A stretch of 64,000 bases of DNA. Source: Mactromeris polynyma. Lineage: Eukaryota > Mollusca > Bivalvia > Venerida > Mactridae. The translations under genes were made by a program, and so were the position numbers. The DNA is taken from assembly GCA_032209605.1 (NCBI GenBank), contig JASFXZ010000005.1, positions 29,562,905-29,626,904 on the forward strand, given 5' to 3'. This document shows, piece by piece, positions 44,101-55,934 of the stretch. The notes under the pieces were generated by a model, which was given only the letters and a program-made list of their open reading frames with translations, had not been told where the DNA came from and did no database searches. The stretch's first letter is position 1; each line of letters starts with the position of its first letter.

Positions 44101-45084
44101 GTGACCTAGTTCATGAAACTAGTCCAAGCACTGAAGTTATACTGTGTGAGATACCACAACGGGGACCCAGCCTGAGGAAGAACGTACCAATAACAACACT
44201 GAAGGCAATGCGGAAGTGGATTGTGTGTGCTAACATCACATTGAAGGAAATAAGTGCATGTACACCTTATGTTCGATTCCTCGCATGTGGTAGATTTCTG
44301 GTAAACAATTCTTTTATGAATTATGTCTTGACATTGAGTAGGAAAAATGAGTTCTTTTCTGTTAAGTAAATAGTATATATTGAAGATTAAATTACACCAG
44401 CTTTGATAACTCGGCTCAGTAGAGCTTCTGAGTGTGGGAGATTAGATGTTTGCTCCATAGTCCATAGCAAAGTCATACAAAAAAACATAATCTTAGTACA
44501 CATGTTTTCCATTGCTCAGCATGAAGATGGAAAACATGACTTCTTTTCTAGCATACTGTTGTGGTGATATTATGTTCCATCACAAATGAGGTGTCGAGAG
44601 TGATATGAAATTGAAATATCTCACATTCAATGTCTTAAAATAAATTGTGAAAATAGTCTTTTAAAAATCTGGTATACTTAGTGGCTCTATTAAAGAGGAC
44701 TGGTATATTGTTTTGCACGTCTGTCGGTAGACCAAAACCTTTTTAATTATTAAAGAAAACTTATACTAAGTACTCACAGTTGAACATATTACATGTTATG
44801 ATTTGTTATAAAAGCCATATTGTTAAATAATTTTTTGATATCATTAGGTTGCTCAACATTTGGGCTCTGATGGCCTTCACTTGAGTGTGGAAGGGGCAGA
44901 GTTGTGCCACAGGGCCATTGTAACCAACATTAGTGTAGAGGAGGAGCCCTTTTCTGTTAGCTCCCCATCCTTCATTGTTGAAGAATGGCCTGTTCTTGGA
45001 GACGTCCACACTGACAAGGACTTGGAGTCTAGAGCTGAGAACTACATTTACCACACTCCATATGCTGATATTGCTCGAGCTGAG
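41127..45084 (+). other. SGNH/GDSL-like hydrolase domain (exons 1-4)
   Basis: Block I is VAGDSNVHRI with the nucleophile Ser24. Block III is FLGSNDVLNND with Gly77 and Asn79. Block V is GSDGLHLSVEGAEL, with Asp170 and His173 in the D-x-x-H arrangement. These are the conserved blocks of the SGNH superfamily in the right order and spacing for a compact (~180 aa) domain. Similar esterase-like domains occur in ORF1 proteins of some CR1/L2-type retrotransposons (family knowledge). No signal peptide is present, so the product is expected in the cytoplasm or nucleus. Substrate unknown. Confidence 0.75.
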
Positions 45085-48000
45085 GTAATTCCATATATTA
45101 TGTCTGTATTTTGGGATATATCAATTCATTCATGGAAAAAGAAATTTTTAAAGGGTAGTTAATACTGATAATAGTACAGTCCATGAAAACATTGTCAGGA
45201 AAACCCACAACCGTATATAACTGAAATACTGCTGAAAAACGTCAGGAAACCTAATAGAACAAGTATATTGTATGATGATTGACATGTTCTTACTCTTTTT
45301 CTTTGTTTTAGTTTGTTTCAGGAGATATGGAAACTATGGAGCAAGTTGAAAAATGTAGGAAACCCAGAAATAAGAAGGTAATCATTTATACATTAACTTT
45401 GTTTATTGACAGGATTGTATATAAGTTTTCTGCATTTTAAGATAAGAAAAATCTTATTTATTTGTAATACAGTCAGGACTCGATATAACAACACTGTTTG
45501 TTACTGAGAAAAATAGTGATAAATCGAAAATGTTGGTATACTGAATTTCAGTAGAAAAATGTAGAATATTGAATGGGAGTATATATTGACATTTCGTGAG
45601 CTGAGGGTTCATGTACATATTTCCAAGTATAGTTACAAACTAAAATCATCCTACTGAAAATTTCATTTACATTGCAATTTTGGTTTCCGACTTTTTTGTC
45701 GGTATACAAATATTCTGTTAAAACCAATCCAAGTTATGTTGTAAAAGATTGATCCCCATCAAATTGATATTGTTATGTGAATTTGTCAGTATGACAGGTG
45801 TCATTGTAATAAGATTTGACTGTACCATAATCTTGTATATGTTATGTGGCATATAGAAAATTATAAATATAAAGCATTCGTTTTGTCTCAGGTTGTGAGT
45901 AGGAAGCGCAAACATCACAGAACAGGACAAAGTGAGAAGCGCATATTTAAACAAGGTCGCAAACGATGGCTGAAAAAGAAGGTAATGAATTGAATTTTCT
46001 ATTTTCTTGGACTTGTTACCTATATTTTATTGTTATAAGTGCCCTGTAGTAAGCCTCTGTCTGTTGGTCCACATTTTTCATTCATGAGATTTCTTTATAA
46101 CTTTCTAACCATTTAATGTATCATCTTTAAACATAAGGTAACAGAAGTACACTATTTATGACAAGTTATGCTTCAACTTCAAAACTGTTCCTACATGTAT
46201 ACTCCTGTTAATGTCATAATTATGTATAATATTCATAATACAATTTTCAGTTTGCAAGGAAATGTGACATGATGTATAAATTTAAAGAAGTTGTTATTAT
46301 TGAAGTTAAATTTAGCTCACCTGTCTCATAGTGACAAATGTGTGTTTTGTGATCACTCATTGTCTGTACAAGTGTCAACACTTGATCTGCAGGATAGAAG
46401 TGCTGATGACATTTGATTTAAGACTTAAGCATATGACCCCAATTTATTCAAATGACTACCATTCCACTATTGTTTCTAGAGTAACAGCCCCTGCAAAGAC
46501 CAGACATTAAGTTTTGTCTGCTCAAAAGAAGAATGAGGCTATACTTATAACAAAACCATAAGATCTAAAGGTTCTAGAATAACAGCCCCTATAAGTGCCT
46601 GAAATTTGATATTTTGATCTATGGGCCATATTTTTGTTTAATCTTCATGAGTCTTAGAGATGAGCGGCTCTGAGGTCCTCTTGTTTGTTTAATTGTTAGT
46701 TTGATTCAAGTTTTGTTACTTTGGAATGTTTAATCCAGTTTGATTCAAGTTTTGTTACTTTGGAATGTTAAATCCATTTTTGAATGTTATATATCCGTTA
46801 AATCATGCCGACTGACTCGTCTTACCAGTATAATTAGACTGTATTGTAACAAGTACCACCTTTGCAATAAGCAAGCAAGTTATGATGAGTCTTTCAATAA
46901 CTACCCTTATTGTGTTGGCCTTTGTTACTGTGATTATCTGTTATAATAAATAAATTTGACAATAAAGTTTGGTTACTTTGATAAGCATACCAGTAAAATG
47001 GTTGTATAAAGCCCGCATAAGTAAGAGTAATGAATTTGGTATGTGGTGGCCTGGGTTTGAACCTGGTACATTTGGCAATCATTAGTAATCTTCAAGCTTA
47101 AAAGTGTTAAATAAGTTTTTGTCATCAATATTGTAGGAGTGTAAAGCAACCACTAGATTATGTAGTTGTTTGCCTGACCAATGATGTGGCAATAGAGATT
47201 CCAGCTTCAATGACATCAGGAGCATGTTCAGTAAGTATAGATTTAGATAATCTTTAGTTGTTAGGAATACAACAAAGAATATTTTACTTCTTGTAGTGCT
47301 GTTGATTAAAGTTTTAATGAAATGTATATAGTCCCCAGATTATGATGAATCTTTATTATATAAACAATGAAAGAACATATGTTGATTCACATAGTTAAAG
47401 TGAGTTATGTATTTCAAGATTTTTAAATTTATTTTCCTTTAAAACATAATGATTGAAATTTTTTTGTAGAAAAGAAAGGAATCAACCACGCCTTGTGAAA
47501 CACAGCCTAAATCGAGACGCATTGTTAACCAAAGGACCAGATTGTCAAGAAACCAGGTAATTAGTTGGCTTATGCATAGTTATGTTTATGGTAAGATTAT
47601 GATTTGTAATAAAATATTCCTGAACCTATCTCAGGGTGAAACAATGCAGTGGTATGTTAGACATTATGTCTTTTATGTGAACATGATAAAAGTACCCTGC
47701 TAACTATGAGAAATGTGAAAATTGAATGACCAATCTGTGACTGCATGTGACTACTGTATAAAAAGTATTAATTTAAAACTAGGGACAAAGTAAGTCTAAC
47801 CTGTTTGCAAATACTAGAAATTATTAATGGTAAGTTTAAGGTCTTAGTTATGCTGTCCTTGAATCAGGTACCTCTGTCCTAGAATTCACATGGCCTTTAT
47901 TCTTATTAAATTGTAAAACATTAAACAATTTAATAAGAATAAAGTTTTACTCTATAATTATGATGAATTTATGAAATTATCTGTTTTTATGAAAGATATG

Positions 48001-51000
48001 GTTGCCATGTCCAGAGTGTAAAGTCAGATGTTCGAGGGAGGACTTTCTTCTAGACCATGTGATCCGGCGCCATGTCAACCAAAAGGCTGCACCTGAATCT
48101 TCTTCTCAGAAAGCTGCATGTAGACTTTCACAAACTACAGTATGTTTCAACAATTTATTTCTCCAGACAATTGTGCAATTCAGAAAATATTTATTATTTA
48201 ATGTGTGCTTTAGTCAGGAACAGGCATATTTGTGTTATATAGTTTATACTACATTACTTTAGGTTTTGTGTCAACAATTTCTTACAGCTTATACTTATCA
48301 TGAGCCACACCTCAATCCTGATGGTGTTCAGTGACATGAGGATATGACTGGGAACCTTTTGATGCTGAGCATATATCAATCTTTTGCTCATCATATTTAA
48401 AATCGTTTGTGACAGGATGCTTACACCCTTGTTTATTGCAGTTAAAAAGTGTAAACCCAAAACAAACAAAAACATCAGTAAAGTGTCCAGGTTCTAATTC
48501 AAGCAGTTTACAGTATGGGGTATCACTGTTTTATGTAAAATGTTTTAGTTTAGTGACTAAGATTATATCCAGGTTAAGATTGAGGTTATAGTTTGGATTC
48601 TTGGTGTTCACTGATAATGATGCTTCTTGTTTCCTACAGACAGACACTACTACAGATGAGGTATACACTAGCAGCAGCAAGGAGAACATTACCTGTCCTT
48701 CCACTGATCTATGTATGTATCATCATTTCAAGTAATAACATTCACTGGTCTTCATATCATTTTGTCTTTAACACAGGGTAATACAAGATACAGTGCAGGG
48801 CCTTTTTTCCAAAAATTGGGAAGGTGCCTTAGCCTTTCATTTTTTTTAGCGCGATTTTTGGCAAAATTGGGAAAAGGTTGACTGACTTTCAAAATACATC
48901 AATTAACAAAAGGCAGTCAGCATTCTATATTTGGTACTGATTTCCAACAATAACAACACTAAAAGTTCATGAATTGTATTTATTTCAAACATGTTTAGTT
49001 TATTGGCTTCATCAGGATATATTTAACACCAGTAGCCTGCTGAAAACTAAATTTCCCAAAAAAAAAAAAAATTTGGAAAAAAATGATGTTTTTGCAATTG
49101 GGAAGCCACCGAAATTCGACCCCTACTATAGAAGGTAAAAAGGCCCTGCAGTGTAGTAATTGGGATCAGTTAGCCCTTGTTAATATTTGTTCTGATTCAT
49201 ATATGTCTATCTGTTTAAAGACTGTTTTAAAAGAGAGACTGTTTTGTTTCAGTATGTTTAATAGCACAATTAAACATGATAATGCTTGATTTTAAGGTAC
49301 TGCAGAAGAAGTGAACTTGTCAGGAATAAGACTTCTCTTATCTAATGATGTGGAGACCAATCCAGGCCCGGTAAGTTACATTATTAAACATGATTCAATT
49401 TGCTGTAGCAAAAGTAAACATTTGCTTGGCATTGATGGAGATTTTTTTTAAATAAGTTGGCACTTTAGACATTAATAATTTTGATTAAACATTAAGTTGT
49501 CTTGTTAATGTTAAATAGTTCTATTATTATTAAACATGGTTTGTTTACTTAACATTTTTATTAATCAGTACTATAGGAAATTTTGTAATTAGTTAGTAAC
49601 TTTTTCTTTATATTATCAAAGGTATTTGCTTTCACTTGTTTACTTTAAAGACTCGCTTAGATAAAGCATCTCTGATACATACGAGTGTGCTTAACAGCGA
49701 AAGCTCTTGTTTATACGTATATATTTACTCAAAACTTATCTGGTATAAGGAAAAAAAATCATTTTTCAAATCTAGTATTTTTATTCTGTAGATCTTTAAC
49801 TGCAAATGGGAGAATTGTCTGGAGACCTTCTCTACAGCTGGAGAATGTGACGCACATGTTGTTGCACATGCTGCTAGCGATAAATGCTGCAGATGGGAAG
49901 ATTGTCAGAGATTCAAAATTGAGACCCCAATTCATCAACTTGAGATCCACACCATCCGACATGTTTATGACGTATGTGTTATTAAATGTTCATTGGTTTA
50001 TATCACTATAATTTAAAAACCAAACAATCATCATATTTCTAAATTAATTTTTGACTTATAGCCTTCTTCTATATCATAAGTTTGTGTTTCTAAGATTGTG
50101 AAAAGAAATGAAAAAGCAGAAATTACTTATAAGTCATGAATCTTATTTAACAAAAATCAACCGAAAATCTGTTTTACGGTGCACCAACACAGTATAGGTG
50201 CCTAAAAAGAAAAATTAGCTCAGCTCCACATGATATTTACATCAAGAAAAAAATATAACACATGGAATATCAGCAAAATATCAAGCTTCATTGGCAAACA
50301 TTAACTGTCAATGTTATATAACAACTTAACATGTTTCAGAATGAGGCATTATTCCCATCATTTGAAGAATGGATTGCAGCACAGCCAGGTGGGAAGTTTG
50401 ACCAGACACAAAATTTACATTGTTGCCCAAAACATTTGGTAAGTGTTGTGAAATTGCCTCAAATGCTTATATTCGTTTTGGCCTAGTGAACGCTTTAATT
50501 TCCATCCACTGAAGCCCTTGTGTCTGTTTTCCTTGTTTGATCATCCAAAGTAAGGATGAACATACATTTTCTGCTCAATGATTTGCTGTTAAACAAGTAA
50601 GTTACTATAAACAGAGACATTGATACCTATGTTAAAACTCATCGTATTTTAACTTTTCATTGTAGAGATCAAAGCTGCAGATGTTATTGTTTGATGAAGA
50701 TTTTGAGATTTCAAAGCAATATTACAGTACAATCAATCACGGGGAGTATCTATCATTTCAATTTTATCATTATCCTACTAAGTTTTTACAGGATGAGAAT
50801 AATTTTTTGTCAAAACGTAGGTTACTAGGAGAAGATTGGTCAAGTTATATAGGTCAGGCTTCCTCAAGTGAACCGACTGCTTCTACTTCAGACTCACAGT
50901 CCGATTCGAACCACCAAGCCCAAAGACAATTTTATTCCGTGCCCTCCAAGACCAAGTACGAATTTGTGCAAACCACTAGGCCGGAATTATCTAGTAGGTA

Positions 51001-54000
51001 CTATTCAGGATCACATCTAAAACCAAAGAAAGTTTCAAAAAGAAAACATGAAAATTTGGTGACTGTAGATTTAGATCAAAACAATATGCCATGGTTTCAA
51101 CTTTTACTATCCAATCTATCCAATTGTAACAGGGCTATTTGTTACCAGCATGAAATACTGGACAAAATTCATGAAAGTGGCATGATTGATCCTAATAATC
51201 CAACTTTCTTTAACATTGAACAGGAAGCTGCCAAATTATCATCAACTGAGAAATGCACTGCTGGGACCTTCATTTGCTTTGTTTTTAAATGCATTATTAA
51301 TGAGGAAGAATTTATCTATATTAGGTATTTAGAGTCTGGTTGTTTCTCTGGTTATATGCACCAAAAGCATATGAAGATTCTTTCTGATAAATATCATTTT
51401 AGTGACAATAACTGTTTTGTTCATTGTGTGTACACTGTAGAAGATTTTGAAGATATGAAAAAGGTAGCTGACAACAAAAAGACGAAAAGAACAAGACCAG
51501 ATAAAATACGTAAAAATGTTGTTAAAAATACTTTGCCATTAAATGTTTATCATTTGCAGAATTTGATTTCATCACCTGTGGAAACATCAAATGTCAATTT
51601 GGAGTCTTATCTTGTGAACATTTGGCCATATAAACCAGACACATCAGTTGAAAGTCCTGAGACCCCATACCTTGAAGTCAGTAACCCTTTATGTCTGGTT
51701 GATATCAAAAATAGTTTGATAGATTTCAGGATTAATAACCTACAACGACAGACAGTGACCTCCAGCAATATTTTTCAGAAAGAGCTTCTTACTAATAACA
51801 GTTCTTTATTTCAGCAATCTATAGTCCTCAATTGTTTATCTAGCAACATTAAAAGGGAGCAGAGTAAACATTTATTCAAACATCCAGGAAGATACAATGC
51901 TAATTTCTTGAAGAGTCCTTGTTATACCTCGTCTCTTAGAAATCATATTTTTATTTTATATTTAGCGAAAGACTTAACTCTTCTGCACTCATTCCTCATT
52001 AGATATTTTCCAGAACTAGGTGATCAGTTAGCAGCGATTCCAGAAACTTCAGTAACGGCTGAGGAGCCATGTGCCAAAAAGAAGAAAATTGTTGTTGTTA
52101 AAAGTGTTTCAGTAAACAAGTCGGTTCTGGAAAAAAGGCTAAAACCAGATGCAACCAACATTTCATCAACCACAGAGACAGACACGATACCATTATTTGA
52201 TACTTTTTGTTTTCAACTTTTACAGCATGGGAAATTATCTATTCAGTCTATAGATGAATCTGGGGATGTTGTATGTGCCATGAATGATTACAGCGAGACT
52301 GATGGTTCATTTCGTGAAACAGATTTTGTTTATACTTATAACATGTCTCAGGATGGTGGAAAATATTTTTTTTGTAGCTGCCGTACATTCTCTACTCTGT
52401 TACATATTGATGACTCCCGAAGTAATAATGAATTTGTTGTTTTAGGTTCTGCAGGAGAAAACTGTGTCACATGTATGCACTGTAAATTTTTAAGCCAATA
52501 TGTGCTTCCTTATGTACATTCTGAAATTTCAGATAGTGAATCTCCTGTCAACAATTTTATTCGCAAGGCTGTTGAAGACAAAGGGAAGGAGATAGTTGAA
52601 CTTGTTAAAAAAAATAATACACGCAAATTTTCAGTATTTTTTCCAGAAGAAGGACAACCAAGTTTTGTAAATTTGACATTTAGTTCTAGTATAGGGAAAT
52701 ACATTGTGTCATGTACGAATGGTCAATGTCTGTCCAAAAAAGGGCACAAGAGAAATATTGAAACTTGGGAACAAACGTCTGTGTGCAAACATCTGTCTAC
52801 TCTTCGAAATCATTTAGAACATTGGCAAGATTTGAAAAGCAATGAAACTTTTATTACTAATGAAGATGAGAATAACAATTTGAATGAACTTGAAAATGAG
52901 GTTACCTCGGTAGACAGTATAATAGTTTCGTCCGAGTCGGCAACTAATTTTGATGAACAAACTGGTCATTGGCAATACAAATGTAAGAGTTCTCATAAAC
53001 CAAAAACTAAAGGTAGTGAATCACTAAAATCCAATTTGCTAAAAAGAGATCTTTGGAATGATAACAATTTAAAGAGAGATCAAGATGGTTGCTTAATTGG
53101 TCCTAGTTTATTTCCAGATATGCCAGACAACACGTGTGACTGTGGTGCTGGTTGGTTAAAGAGGGATGATGATGATAATTACCATCCAAATGGAAGGACT
53201 GTACAGGAAAATTCCAGGGTTTTAAATGTTTATACTTTTGTTGCACCTGTAAAATGCCAGATTCATAGTCGGATTTGCTACAATGATCAAAATCCATGTA
53301 AAATTAGCTGGGATGAAGGGAGTTTAGAATCTTTGCATGTTTTAAGTAGGGACACAGCAGCTGGGGATGAAATTGGGTGGGAGTTTGTTTCTATGGTAAT
53401 GAATTCTGGCTGTACATTTTCTTCATACTGTAAACTTAAAAATGAGTGTTACCAAATTAGAGATTCTAGAGCTAAATTTATGGATGCAACTGTTTTTCTC
53501 AATTGGTGGTTTAGTTGGGCAGCTAATATGAAAATTGATTTCAGGGAGGCATGTGATGTGTGTGGGTATGAGCCTAAAAGGTTGTGCTGTGATGGTACAA
53601 AAGTAGGGGTAGGCTTCAGGCATGCTAACTTTGTAGAAATTGAGAAGGTTAGTTCTGATGCTCCTGAGCATCCTACATTACATCGTAGAATGGACAGATG
53701 TTTTTTAAAAAATGGTGTAGGAAACATTACTGTTTCTCAGATGATTAAAAATAGAAAAATAATGGATTATTTGGCTAGAGAAAAATTACATGAGCTAAAA
53801 ACAGAAGAAATATTAACTCCTGAAGACCGAAGTCATGCAGTAATATCATTAAAGTTATGTTTGCCTGAAGAATTTTTTCTTTCATTTGATAAATTTGAAC
53901 CTCTTGATAGACCATCTGATATGCCTGAAGGTGAACAAGCTGCTTATGCTGTGCTTCTTAAAATGTTAGCAACAACTGCCTCAGTAACAAGCCTAGTACC

Positions 54001-54904
54001 CCCGAAATATTGTCCAGAATTACAACGCCTGCTTGAACCCACCATTGATGTCATTACATTAAACAATGTCATGAAAAATATGCGATATTATGCGCCTGAA
54101 CTTAGAGATTTTATTTCTGAATCACTGTTAGCAAATCCTTCAGATGATGGCAAATTGGAAGAATATATCTCCTCATTTTTGAGGTATTTAATTGATGAGT
54201 CATTAAGTTTGCCTGTTCATGAGGCAGATCCAGCAACACCTCAGCCTGGCTCATATAATCCTGCTAAATACGGTAGAGCATATTATTTTAATAAATTGGG
54301 TTTAAAATTAAGGGAAGTAAGAAAATTCACAATCGATTGTAACAAATCTTCTAAGAATAATGATGATCATGATGATGCTGCCCAAGACTTTGAGAAGTGC
54401 CAAAAGTTATTTTCCAAGGCTCACATTTCTGCTAGGGGTACAACAAGTTTATTTCTTTGGTTCTGTGCTGATCATGGTCATTGTTATGGATTTCATATGA
54501 CATATGCTGAGGGTAGAAAAGATCCATCTGCCTCACTTTATTCTTATCTTGAAACTCCACCATCAGAAGTATTTTATGATTATGCCTGTGGTCTTCAAGA
54601 GTATAGTTTAAACAGGGAAAATGCATATTACAAGAATGTTCGATTTTTTCATGACATCTTTCACAGTTACTCTCACAAATGCTCACATGCGTTTAGGTCA
54701 TCCCGCTTACAAGGATTTGAATCTGTTAACTCTGAAATATGTGAACAATTTAACAGTTATTTACAAAACATAAAAAAATCGGCCAGACAAATGACACAAG
54801 AACATTTCTGTTTTTATCTTCAGTTCTTTTTGCATCAGTGGAACATCAAGAAAAGAAATGTTTATCAAAAGAAGATTAAAGTTGCATTAGCAGGATTGCA
54901 TTAG
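41127..54904 (+). CDS. SGNH-hydrolase / zinc finger / 2A / KDZ-like transposase gene (15 exons)
   Basis: Exons: 41127-41262, 42129-42261, 44084-44300, 44848-45084, 45312-45377, 45892-45981, 47138-47230, 47470-47556, 47996-48139, 48442-48519, 48640-48712, 49297-49370, 49792-49971, 50340-50438, 50666-54904. Every junction has a GT donor, an AG acceptor and matching phase, giving about 1,981 aa. Domains in order: SGNH-like hydrolase 1-180 (GDS 22-24, GSND 77-80, DGLH 170-173); basic linker 242-350; C2H2 finger 358-379; 2A motif 469-476; paired C2H2-type fingers 480-533; transposase-like region 570-1981 with SWIM-type CxC...CxH at 1139-1174 and a candidate D1545, D1874, E1926/E1929 triad. Inference: ribosome skipping yields a ~475-aa esterase-like protein and a ~1,506-aa DNA-binding transposase-like protein. 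Whether it is mobile or domesticated is unknown. Least certain exons are 5, 7, 10 and 11. Confidence 0.75.
42508..44013 (+). repeat. 1,506-bp uninterrupted (GACT)n microsatellite
   Basis: About 376 copies of the tetranucleotide with no substitution or indel visible, in the intron between exons 2 and 3 of the SGNH/transposase gene. It reads as Ser-Val-Ser-Gln repeats in any minus frame and is not a gene. Length may reflect assembly limits. Confidence 0.98.
46699..46776 (+). repeat. Short tandem duplication
   Basis: AGTTTGATTCAAGTTTTGTT then ACTTTGGAATGTT.AATCC occurs twice about 39 bp apart, in the intron between exons 6 and 7. Confidence 0.7.
47895..47944. repeat. Perfect 20-bp-stem hairpin
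   Basis: CTTTATTCTTATTAAATTGT and its exact inverse are separated by 10 bases, about 50 bp upstream of the zinc-finger exon 9. Possible branch-point region structure or a mini-palindrome. Confidence 0.75.
47996..48139 (+). other. C2H2 zinc-finger exon (exon 9)
   Basis: Reads WLPCPECKVRC then SREDFLLDHVIRRH: C358-x2-C361-x12-H374-x4-H379, a C2H2 finger. It belongs to the protein half before the 2A motif, together with the Lys/Arg-rich exons 5-8, suggesting nucleic-acid binding by the esterase half (inference). Confidence 0.75.
48796..49149. mobile_element. TIR element CAGGGCCTTTTT in the intron before the 2A exon
   Basis: Starts CAGGGCCTTTTTTCC and ends GGTAAAAAGGCCCTG; CAGTG flanks both sides as a possible 5-bp duplication. 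Subterminal AAAATTGGGAA / TTCCCAAAAA is also inverted. Noncoding. Confidence 0.65.
49297..49370 (+). other. 2A-like ribosome-skipping exon (exon 12)
   Basis: The exon reads TAEEVNLSGIRLLL followed by SNDVETNPGP, a full match to the D-V/I-E-x-N-P-G-P consensus with the usual upstream hydrophobic helix. The final proline codon CCG is the last codon of the exon, directly followed by the donor GTAAGT. Skipping would separate Gly475 from Pro476. Known: 2A-like motifs are functional in some non-LTR retrotransposons and host genes of marine invertebrates. Confidence 0.88.
49792..49971 (+). other. Paired C2H2-type finger exon (exon 13)
   Basis: Two fingers with C-x4-C spacing: CKWENC...HVVAH (C480, C485, H498, H502) and CRWEDC...HTIRH (C509, C514, H529, H533). 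The C-x4-C and W patterns resemble GLI/ZIC/AEBP2-type finger pairs. It is the first module after the 2A site, so it would be the N-terminus of the transposase-like product. Confidence 0.75.
50666..54904 (+). other. Transposase-like exon 15, KDZ/HMGXB3-related
   Basis: One intact 1,412-codon exon. Zinc-binding clusters: FFCSCRTF to CVTCMHC (SWIM-type, C1139, C1141, C1172, H1174); SCTNGQC to VCKH (C1252, C1257, C1276, H1278); CDCGAGW; CQIHSRICYNDQNPC; CDVCGYEPKRLCCDGT. The catalytic-core candidates are CCDGTKVGVGF (D1545), VFYDYACGLQEY (D1874), FFHDIFHSYSHKCSHAF, and SEICEQFNSYLQ (E1926 or E1929). This order matches the RNase H-fold transposases with CxC clusters called KDZ, and the transposase-derived part of HMGXB3-type proteins (family knowledge, from memory). 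No internal stop or frameshift. An in-frame ATG is at 50681. Confidence 0.7.
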
Positions 54905-55002
54905 TCCAAGCTTTGTTGATTTTAATCATAATCATAATTTTGTATGTTTTTAGCTTTACTATTTTAGTAATAATTTTATGTGCAAGTTGCTATATCTCAA
55001 CT

Positions 55003-55920
55003 GCTCAGGGGTGATGTGTTAATCACTACCGACCTGTCCAAATATATTACCATATACTCGGGGGTGATGTGTAATTCACTACCGACCAGTCTTAATATAT
55101 AACCATATACTCGGGGGTGATGTGTTAATCACTACCGACCTGTCTTAATATATAACCATATACTCGGGGGTGATGTGTTAATCACTACCGACCAGTCTTA
55201 ATATATAACCATATACTCGGGGGTGATGTGTTAATCACTACCGACCTGTCTTAATATATAACCATATACTCGGGGGTGATGTGTAAATCACTACCGACCT
55301 GTCTTAATATATAACCATATACTCGGGGGTGATGTGTTAATCACTACCGACCTGTCTTAATATATAACCATATACTCGGGGGTGATGTGTTAATCACTAC
55401 CGACCTGTCTTAATATATAACCATATACTCGGGGGTGATGTGTAAATCACTACCGACCTGTCTTAATATATAACCATATACTCGGGGGTGATGTGTTAAT
55501 CACTACCGACCTGTCTTAATATATAACCATATACTCGGGGGTGATGTGTTAATCACTACCGACCTGTCTTAATATATAACCATATACTCGGGGTGATGTG
55601 TAATTTACTACCTACCTGTCATAATATATAACCATATACTCGGGGGTGATGTGTTAATCACTTCCGACCTGTCTTAATATATAACCATATACTCGGGGGT
55701 GATTTGTTAATCACTACCGACCTGTCTTAATATATAACCATATACTCGGGGTGATGTGTAATTTACTACCTACCTGTCATAATATATAACCATATACTCG
55801 GGGGTGATGTGTTAATCACTACCGACCTGTCTTAATATATAACCATATACTTGGGGGTGATGTGTAATTCACTACCGACCTGTCTTAATATATAACCATA
55901 TACTCAGCAATGATGTGTAT
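55003..55920 (+). repeat. 53-bp minisatellite, about 17 units
   Basis: The unit contains CTCGGGGGTGATGTGTTAAT, CACTACCGACCTGTC and TTAATATATAACCATATA. Units carry GTGAT...ATCAC, a 5-bp inverted repeat. Starts about 100 bp after the transposase stop codon, so it is in or beside its 3' UTR. Confidence 0.93.
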
Positions 55921-55934
55921 ATCACTAACATATT

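Noticed and set aside
52510..54686. Minus-strand frames of 60-92 codons across the transposase exon
   Set aside because: Shadows of the long plus-strand coding exon.
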